Assembly (NCBI GenBank): GCA_903893335.1
Contig: CAITLX010000790.1
Location: forward strand, 1-9,729
Direction of reading: 5' to 3'
DNA: 9,729 bases
Source: an uncultured delta proteobacterium
GTDB taxonomy: Bacteria > Myxococcota_A > Polyangia > Polyangiales > Polyangiaceae
The notes under the pieces are model-generated. The model was not told the origin of the DNA. It was given only the letters and a program-made list of their open reading frames with translations, and did no database searches. Shown here piece after piece: positions 1 to 7,100 of the stretch. Each line of letters opens with the position of its first letter. Positions within the stretch are counted from its first letter, which is position 1. The position numbers and the translations under genes were made by a program.

Positions 1-2
1 CC

Positions 3-617
3 CCCGACGTCGCGGCGCTCGTGGCGCGGGGCGACGAGGCCGTCCCCGACATCGTCGCGGCGCTCGGCGACGACCGCACGCGCTCGCGCGCCGTGGTCGC
101 CCTCTCGACGTTCGACGCGAAGATCGTCCCCGCGCTCGTGCGCGGCCTCGCGAGCGCCGACCCCGACGCGCGCCGCGCCGCGGCCGCGCTGCTCGCGCGC
201 TTCGCGCCCGACGTCGACGCCGCGATCCCCGCGCTCACCCAGCTCGTGCGCGACCCCAACCCCTGGGTGCGCGCGGAGGCCGTGCGCACGCTGGCCAAGC
301 TCGGACCGGCAGCGGCGACGTCGGTCCCGACGCTCGCCGCGTCGCTGCTCGACGACCCGCCGCTGCGCGCCGACGCGCTCGGAGCGCTGCGCGCGATGGG
401 GCCCGACGCCGGCGCCGCGGTGCCCTCGCTCGTGCGCCTCCTGCAGACGACCGCCTCGGGCCTGCGCGTGCTCACCGTGCAGACGCTCGGCGCCATCGGC
501 CCCGCCGCCGCAGCCGCCGTGCCCTCGCTGCAAGCCGCCGCCGACGACCGCGACGGCACGCTCCGCGACGCCGCGAAGGCCGCGCTCGAGAAGATCGCCC
601 CCTCGGGCACGCCTTGA
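3..617 (+). CDS. HEAT-repeat protein, 5' end missing
   Basis: The reading frame is open at the left edge of the window, so only the C-terminal 204 residues are seen; a GTG at 21 is internal to the open frame and need not be the start. The protein is a run of about five to six alpha-helical HEAT repeats with a period near 37 residues. Each repeat has the form VPxLxxLLxD...R..AAxALxxxGP, for example the stretches around IPALTQLVRD, VPTLAASLLD and VPSLVRLLQT. Such repeats build curved scaffolds that bind proteins or, in the PBS-lyase-like subgroup, phycobilin-related partners; no catalytic residues are visible. The TGA stop at 615-617 overlaps the TTG start of rsmA, so the two are probably translated together. 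The partner or substrate cannot be read from the sequence. The HEAT family call is firm; the specific function is unknown. Confidence 0.85.
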   Translation, partial: PDVAALVARGDEAVPDIVAALGDDRTRSRAVVALSTFDAKIVPALVRGLASADPDARRAAAALLARFAPDVDAAIPALTQLVRDPNPWVRAEAVRTLAKLGPAAATSVPTLAASLLDDPPLRADALGALRAMGPDAGAAVPSLVRLLQTTASGLRVLTVQTLGAIGPAAAAAVPSLQAAADDRDGTLRDAAKAALEKIAPSGTP

Positions 618-1435
618 AGACGATCGTCGAAGCGTTCCGCGCGCGCGGGCTCCGTCCGAAGAAGAGCTTCGGGCAGAATTTTCTCGCCGACGCCGGCATC
701 GCGCGCTCGATCGCCGAGCTCGCGACGACGCCGCCGGGCGGCACGGTCGTCGAGATCGGCGCCGGCCTCGGCGCGCTCACCGCGCCGCTGCTCGAGCGCG
801 CCGCGCACGTCGTCGCGGTCGAGCGCGACCGCGATCTCTGCCCGCTGCTCGCCGAGGGGTTCGCCGCCGAGATCGAGTCGGGGCGCCTCACGCTGCTCGA
901 GGCCGACGCGGCGCAGCTCGACCTCCGCGCGCACTTCGTCGACCGGCCGAGGCCGCACGTGCTCGCCGGCAACCTCCCCTACCAGATCACGGGCAAGCTC
1001 CTCGAGATGGCGGTGCACGCAGCGTCGCTGCTCGATCGCGCCGTCTTCCTCGTGCAGCGCGAGGTGGCCGATCGGCTCGTCGCGCGCCCCGGCGGCGAGG
1101 CGTACGGCGCGCTCACGGTGTTCACCGCGGCGGCGTTCGACGTCACCGCCGCGCGCCACGTGAGCGGCGGCGCGTTCGTGCCGCGCCCCGACGTCGAGTC
1201 GTCGGTCGTGGTGCTCATCGCGCAGCGCCCCGCGCGCGCCGAGGAGACCCCTCGCTTCCGCGCCGCCGTCCGCGGCGCGTTCGCGCAGCGCCGAAAGACG
1301 CTGCGCAACGCGTGGCGGGGGCTCGGCGACCCCAACGACATCGCGCGCCGTGCCCGCGCGGCTGGCATCGACCTCGACCGCCGCGGCGAGACGCTGAGCG
1401 TCGAGGAGTTCGCCGCTTTCGCTCGGGAGGACTGA
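614..1435 (+). CDS. rsmA: 16S rRNA (adenine1518-N6/adenine1519-N6)-dimethyltransferase RsmA (KsgA)
   Basis: RsmA uses S-adenosylmethionine to dimethylate two adjacent adenosines in the 3'-terminal hairpin of 16S rRNA, a late step and checkpoint in 30S subunit assembly; its loss gives kasugamycin resistance in many bacteria. The 273-residue product has the family's usual length and all its landmarks: K17-SFGQNFL (17-24), SAM motif I VEIGAGLGALT (46-56), the acidic ribose-binding E70, the catalytic NLPY motif (120-123), FVPRPDVESSV (188-198), and FAQRRKTLRN (223-232) in the C-terminal helical domain. The start is a TTG at 614, inside the stop of the upstream HEAT gene (TTGA overlap). It places the usual short N-terminal stretch before SFGQNFL, and no ATG lies upstream in frame. 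No clear Shine-Dalgarno site is visible, which fits translational coupling. The last codons and the stop are repeated downstream (see the 33-bp repeats). Confidence 0.97.
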   Translation: MKTIVEAFRARGLRPKKSFGQNFLADAGIARSIAELATTPPGGTVVEIGAGLGALTAPLLERAAHVVAVERDRDLCPLLAEGFAAEIESGRLTLLEADAAQLDLRAHFVDRPRPHVLAGNLPYQITGKLLEMAVHAASLLDRAVFLVQREVADRLVARPGGEAYGALTVFTAAAFDVTAARHVSGGAFVPRPDVESSVVVLIAQRPARAEETPRFRAAVRGAFAQRRKTLRNAWRGLGDPNDIARRARAAGIDLDRRGETLSVEEFAAFARED

Positions 1436-1516
1436 GATCCGACTGTGGCCTTCGCTCGGGAGGACTGAGCCCCGCGTGTGGCCTTCGCTCGCGAAGACTG
1501 AGACGAGCCCGCCGCG
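1418..1516 (+). repeat. 33-bp direct repeats copying the rsmA 3' end
   Basis: A 19-nt core (TTCGCTCGGGAGGACTGAG) begins at 1418 inside rsmA and recurs at 1451 without change and at 1484 with two changes; a strongly decayed fourth copy may begin at 1517. The period is exactly 33 bp. Units one and two match at 29 of 33 positions, while the distal 14 nt of unit three have diverged. Because 33 is a multiple of three, each copy keeps the rsmA frame and encodes AFARED followed by TGA. The array fills the spacer between rsmA and the convergent small gene ending at 1529. No hairpin with a T-tract is visible here, so a conventional intrinsic terminator is not supported. Confidence 0.9.
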
Positions 1517-1528
1517 TTCGCGCGCGCG

Positions 1529-1807
1529 TCAGCGCCCCGAGAGCCACGTCAGCGCGCCGACGACCACGGCGAGCGCGACGAGGATGACGCCGAGCCAGAC
1601 GAGCAGCCCGCGCCACGCGGGCGCGAGCGAGCGTCCGCCGCGCGCGTCGCACGCGAGGCAGATGGCCCAGGTGCGCGTGCCGCCGTCGGTGAGCGTGCAG
1701 CAGTCGCCGCAGACCGGCTGGTGGCACGACGCGCAGGGACCTGCCGCGCGCTTTCCGCAGTGCACGCAGCGCGCCTCGTCGTCCCCGACGAGCTGGAGCT
1801 GACCCAC
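1529..1807 (-). CDS. small Cys-rich zinc-finger-like protein with one C-terminal membrane helix
   Basis: I do not recognise a named family. The 92-residue product has four CxxC pairs (C14/C17, C25/C28, C33/C36, C50/C53) plus C37 and H16 and H29, a spacing that suggests two zinc sites, like a B-box or a double zinc ribbon. One strongly hydrophobic helix (about residues 67-89) follows and ends at the C-terminus with LSGR, so the metal-binding head is probably cytoplasmic and tethered to the inner membrane. The start is a GTG at 1807, 30 nt after the atpC stop; a GAGG at 1822-1819 could serve as Shine-Dalgarno at a rather long spacing of 11 nt. Same strand and close spacing suggest it is the last gene of an atpDC transcript. 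A link to ATP synthase function is only contextual. Coding status is supported by the regular CxxC pattern and membrane helix; it converges with rsmA. Confidence 0.75.
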   Translation of the reverse strand: MGQLQLVGDDEARCVHCGKRAAGPCASCHQPVCGDCCTLTDGGTRTWAICLACDARGGRSLAPAWRGLLVWLGVILVALAVVVGALTWLSGR

Positions 1808-1816
1808 CGCGCGCCG

Positions 1817-1834
1817 AGCCTCGTGACGGAGGCT
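1817..1834 (-). promoter_or_regulatory. hairpin between atpC and the small zinc-finger-like gene
   Basis: In the minus-strand transcript, AGCCTC and GAGGCT form a perfect 6-bp stem around the 6-nt loop CGTCAC. The hairpin begins 3 nt after the atpC stop. Its 3' arm contains GAGG, the only Shine-Dalgarno-like sequence ahead of the GTG at 1807. No T-tract follows, so a Rho-independent terminator is unlikely; a coupling, attenuating or processing role is inference. Confidence 0.4.
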
Positions 1835-1837
1835 GCG

Positions 1838-2365
1838 TCAGTGCTCGGCGTGGGGCGCCGGCGACTCTTCGGCGACCGGGATGCCCTCTTCGTCCTCGGG
1901 CGTGCGTGTCGGCGGGCCGAACTGCTCCTGCGGACGCTGCGTGGCCGGAGGCGGGTCGCCGTAGAGCTCGAGGCGAACGGCCGCCCAGAGCTCGCGCGAC
2001 ACGAGCGCCTTCCACTCCGCGGTGCCGACCGGCCCCGCGTAGCGGTCGAGCTCGTGGTCGACCTCCTTGAGCTCGAGGCGCAGCGCGACCGGGTCGAGAT
2101 CGCCCTTCTGCGCGATCTTGTCGGTGAGCAGCAGCGCGCGGTCGTCGCCGACCTCGATGAAGCCCTGCGCGACCGCGACGCGCGTCTCGTCGCTGCCTTT
2201 GTGCAGCGTCACGATGCCCGTGCGCAGCGCGGCGAGCAGCGGCAGGTGGCCCGGCAGCACGCCGAACTCGCCGTGGACACTGGGCGCCTCGACCTGATCG
2301 ACCTCGTCGCGCAGGGCGAGCCCCTGCGGCGTGACGATCTCGAGGGTGATGCGGCCGGCGGTCAT
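1838..2365 (-). CDS. atpC: F1Fo ATP synthase epsilon subunit AtpC, with a C-terminal extension
   Basis: Epsilon is a central-stalk subunit of F1. It couples rotation of gamma to the membrane c-ring and can inhibit ATP hydrolysis through its C-terminal helices. Residues 1-85 form the expected N-terminal beta-sandwich, with VTPQGL (11-16), the signature HGEFGVLPGHLPLLAAL (31-47), GFIEV (68-72) and ALLLTD (77-82). Residues 91-136 fit the two-helix C-terminal domain. At 175 residues it is longer than most bacterial epsilons (about 130-140). The excess is residues 137-175, a proline- and glutamate-rich tail that looks disordered. The ATG at 2365 lies 1 nt after the atpD stop; AAGG at 2375-2372 sits 6 nt upstream of it. 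The tight spacing marks co-translation with atpD. Confidence 0.96.
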   Translation of the reverse strand: MTAGRITLEIVTPQGLALRDEVDQVEAPSVHGEFGVLPGHLPLLAALRTGIVTLHKGSDETRVAVAQGFIEVGDDRALLLTDKIAQKGDLDPVALRLELKEVDHELDRYAGPVGTAEWKALVSRELWAAVRLELYGDPPPATQRPQEQFGPPTRTPEDEEGIPVAEESPAPHAEH

Positions 2366-2366
2366 G

Positions 2367-3824
<1,458 letters not shown>

Positions 3825-3835
3825 GGGGAAACTTG

Positions 3836-3840
3836 CCTCC
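3836..3840 (-). promoter_or_regulatory. Shine-Dalgarno site of atpD
   Basis: GGAGG on the minus strand lies 11 nt before the ATG at 3824. It is a strong, slightly distant ribosome-binding site and helps fix the atpD start against the longer open frame. Confidence 0.75.
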
Positions 3841-3870
3841 GGAAACGAGCGGGACAGAAGCGGCGCCGCC

Positions 3871-3897
3871 ATTACCACGTGGGGGTTCGCAGGACAA
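3871..3897 (-). promoter_or_regulatory. candidate atpD promoter
   Basis: On the minus strand, TTGTCC (3897-3892) and GGTAAT (3876-3871) each match 4 of 6 positions of the sigma-70 hexamers, with a short 15-nt spacer and about 46 nt from the second hexamer to the ATG. The palindrome CCACGTGG overlaps the proposed -10 edge. Promoter consensus in such GC-rich bacteria is loose, so this is only a candidate. Confidence 0.25.
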
Positions 3898-3971
3898 CGG
3901 GGGGTCGCGCGGCGAAGGGGGCGCTCGCCTGCTCCGCGGCGCCCGTGGAGGGGCGGTCGGAGAGCGCAGGG

Positions 3972-3985
3972 GACGAAGATTCGTC
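3972..3985. promoter_or_regulatory. inverted repeat, possible operator
   Basis: GACGAA and TTCGTC are perfect 6-nt inverted arms separated by GA. The element is unusually AT-rich for this region and directly abuts TTGATT (3986-3991), a possible -35 hexamer for the giant lipoprotein gene, with a weak GACCAT at 4010-4015 after an 18-nt spacer. The shape suits a dimeric regulator; no regulator is identified. Confidence 0.3.
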
Positions 3986-4033
3986 TTGATTCGCGCGTGC
4001 GGCCGGGCCGACCATCGTCGCCCGGGGAGGCTT

Positions 4034-4038
4034 GGAGA
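4034..4038 (+). promoter_or_regulatory. Shine-Dalgarno site of the giant lipoprotein gene
   Basis: GGAGA lies 6 nt before the ATG at 4045 and decides this start over the ATG at 3823, which would add 74 residues ahead of a complete lipoprotein signal peptide. Confidence 0.75.
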
Positions 4039-4044
4039 ATCTCG

Positions 4045-4113
4045 ATGCGTGATCCGAAGTTTGGGCTCGTCGCCACGTTTTCGCTCGCGTGGCTCGCGCT
4101 GCTGGCGGCTTGC
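4045..4113 (+). other. type II (lipoprotein) signal peptide
   Basis: Residues 1-23 have a short charged N-terminus (R2, D3, K5), a hydrophobic stretch 7-22 and the lipobox L20-A21-A22-C23. Signal peptidase II would cut before C23. The residues after it are Ala and Ser, and an inner-membrane retention Asp at +2 is absent, which fits transport to the outer membrane. Confidence 0.88.
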
Positions 4114-7100
4114 GCCTCCCCCTCGACGCCCGAGGGGCAGCCCGCGGCGCTCGACGCCTCGGTCGCCCCGGTCGAGGCCCGCGAGGTCCACGCATCGGTC
4201 GAGGCGCGCTCCGCCGCCGCTCGCCTCGGCGAGCAGCTCGGCCACGTCCGCCGCGCTCCCCTGCCCGCGCTCCCGGGCGCGCCGCACCCCGCTGCGACGC
4301 CCGACGCCCCCGTCGCGCTCGCGCCGCTCTCGCGCCAGGCCGACGGGTGGCACGTGCGCCCCGCGGGCGCGCGTCCGCCGGGCGCGCTGCACGCCGCCGA
4401 CGTGACGCTCCCCGCGCACGCGCACGAGCCGCTGACCCTGCGCGACGTCGACTCCGGGGTCGCCCTGCGCGCGACGCTGCGCGATGCGCGCGAGGCGTCC
4501 GCCGAGCTCGTCGAGGGGCAGCTCGTCTACCCCGCGGCGCACGCGAGCGGCGCCGATCTCGTTCACCGCGCCACCGCCGAGGGCACCGAGGACCACCTGC
4601 TGTTCGCCTCGCGCCCCGCGCGCGAGCAGGTCACCTACGACGTCGCGCTCGGCGAGCGCGTGGCCGGCCTGCGCCTCGTGGCCGACACGCTCGAGCTGCT
4701 CGACGGCGACGGCGCGCCGCGCCTGCGCGTGGCGCCCCCCTGGGTGCTCGGCGCCGACGGCGAGAAGCGCGCGGCGCACCTCGCCGTCGAGGGCTGCGCG
4801 GTCGACACGAGCCCCGCAGCTCCGTGGGGTCGCGCCGTCGTCGCGCCGGGCGCCACGCGCTGCGCCGTGGTGGTCGAGTGGAAGGGCGCCGGCGTGGCCT
4901 ACCCCGCGGTGCTCGACCCGGGCTGGACGACGACCGGCAACATGGGCGTCGGCCGCTACGGGCACGTCGCCGCGACGCTCGCGAACGGCAAGCTGCTCGT
5001 GGCCACGGGCTACAACGGCAGCTACCTCGCCACGTCCGAGCTGTACGACCCCGCGACCGGCACCTGGGCCGCCACCGGCACGGTGACGTCATCGGCCCGC
5101 TACTACTCGGTGGGCGTCACGCTGGGTAACGGCAAGGTGCTCATCGCGGGCGGGTACAACGGCAGCGTCTCGCCCTACTACCTCGCCAACGCCGACCTCT
5201 ACGACCCTGCGCTCGGCACCTGGGCCGCGACCGCCGCCCTCCCCAGCGCGCGCTACGAGCACGCCATCACGCTGCTCGCGAGCGGCAAGGCGCTCGTCAC
5301 CGGCGGAACGGCGTCGGCCGGTGTGACCGGCTCCGCCGCGGTGTACGACGCCGCGACGGCCGCGTGGACGACCTCGACCCTGGCGACCGCGCGCTACCTG
5401 CACGGCGCGACGCTGCTCGCGAACGGCAAGGTGCTCGTCTCGGGCGGCTACGGCGCGAGCTACCTCGCGACCTGCGAGCTGTACGACCCCGCGACCAACG
5501 CCTGGTCGGCCGCCGCGAGCATGACGGGGCCGCGCTACTACCACTCGGCCACGCTGCTGCCGAACGGCAAGCTGCTCGCCGCAGGCGGCTACGGCGGGGC
5601 GAGCTACCTCGCGACGGCCGAGCTGTACGACCCGACGACCAACGTCTGGTCGGCCACCGCGTCGATGGCGAGCGCGCGCTACTTCCACACGGCCAACCCG
5701 CTGGGCGTCGGCGGGGTGCTGGCGGTCGGGGGCTACAACGGCACGACGTACGTCGGCCCCGCCGAGATCTACAACGCGACGGCGGGCACCTGGTCGGCGG
5801 CGGGCACGCTCGTGTACCCGCGCTACATGCACACGGCGTCGAACGTCGGCTCGGGCAAGGTCGTCGTCACCGGCGGCGACGGCGCGACCTCGTACATGGC
5901 CTACACCGAGGTCTACTCGTACGCGCAGACCTGCGCGACCACCCCCGAGTGCACCAACGGCGGCACCTGCGCCGACGGCTACTGCTGCAACACCGCGTGC
6001 CTCGGCGGCTGCGACCGCTGCGACGCCGCCGGCAAGGAGGGCACCTGCTCGCCGGCAGCCGCGGGCAGCGCCGGCGCGAGCCCCTCGTGCTTCCCCTTCG
6101 CGTGCGACGGCGCGAGCGGCGGATGCCCGACCGCGTGCACGTCCGACACGACCTGCGCGACCGGCTACTACTGCACCGGCGGCGCGTGCGTGCTCAAGCT
6201 CACCTACGGCGCGGTGTGCTCGGCCGCCAGCCAGTGCCAGAGCGGCTACTGCTCCGACGGCTACTGCTGCACGCAGGCGTGTGCCGGCGGCTGCGACGTC
6301 TGCGCCGCGTCGCTCGGCGCGAGCGCCAACGGGAGCTGCACGCAGGTCGCCGGCGCGGGCAGCCCCTCGTGCTCGCCCTACGTCTGCAAGGCCGCCACGA
6401 GCGCGTGCCCCACCTCGTGCACGCTCGAGGCCGACTGCATCGCCGGCGACTACTGCTCGACCGCGCACACCTGCCTCGCGAAGAAGGCCAACGCGCTCGC
6501 CTGCACCGCCGCGAACGAGTGCGTCTCGGGCCTCTGCGCCGACGGCTACTGCTGCGACGGCGCGTGCGGCGGCGGCTGCGACCGCTGCGACAACGCCGGC
6601 CAGGTCGGCCACTGCTCGGCGGTGCCCGCCGGCAACCCGGGCTACGCGCCGGCGTGCGGCGTCTACGTGTGCGACGGCGCGAGCGCGTCGTGCCCGACCT
6701 CGTGCGCGACGAGCGCGAACTGCGCCTCGACCTCGTACTGCTCGGGCGGCGCGTGCATCGCCAAGCAGGCGAACGGCACCGGTTGCTCCGCGACCGCGCA
6801 GTGCTCCTCGGGCAACTGCGTCGAGGGCGTCTGCTGCAACACCGCGTGCGCCGGAGCCTGCGATGCGTGCACCGTCGCGTACGGCGCCGCCACCAACGGC
6901 GTGTGCGCGCTCGTCACGGGCGCGGGCAACCCCTCGTGCGCGCCGTTCGTGTGCGGCGGCGCGAGCGCCGCGTGCCCCTCGTCGTGCGCGACCGACGCCG
7001 GCTGTACGAGCGATCGCTACTGCGGCGGCGGAACCTGCGTGCCGAAGCTCGCCCAGGGAAGCGTGTGCACGGCGGGCAACCAGTGCACCACCGGCGCGTG

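Larger units (their letters stand above)
3825..4044. other. divergent intergenic promoter region between atpD and the giant lipoprotein gene
   Basis: This 220-bp stretch separates the two divergent start codons and must hold the atpD promoter and probably that of the lipoprotein gene. It contains Shine-Dalgarno sites at both ends, weak promoter-like hexamers on both strands, the palindrome CCACGTGG (3875-3882) and the inverted repeat GACGAAGATTCGTC (3972-3985). The plus-strand frame of the lipoprotein is open through all of it, but the N-terminal signal peptide at 4045 shows that this part is not coding. Confidence 0.8.

Noticed and set aside
1457..1474. Possible terminator CGGG...CCCG between rsmA and the convergent small gene
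   Set aside because: Only a 4-bp stem with a 10-nt loop and no T-tract; it is expected by chance at this GC content.
3919..3944. GGGCGC / GCGCCC inverted repeat in the divergent promoter region
   Set aside because: Six GC-only pairs around a 14-nt loop are common by chance here, and no position relative to a start site supports a role.
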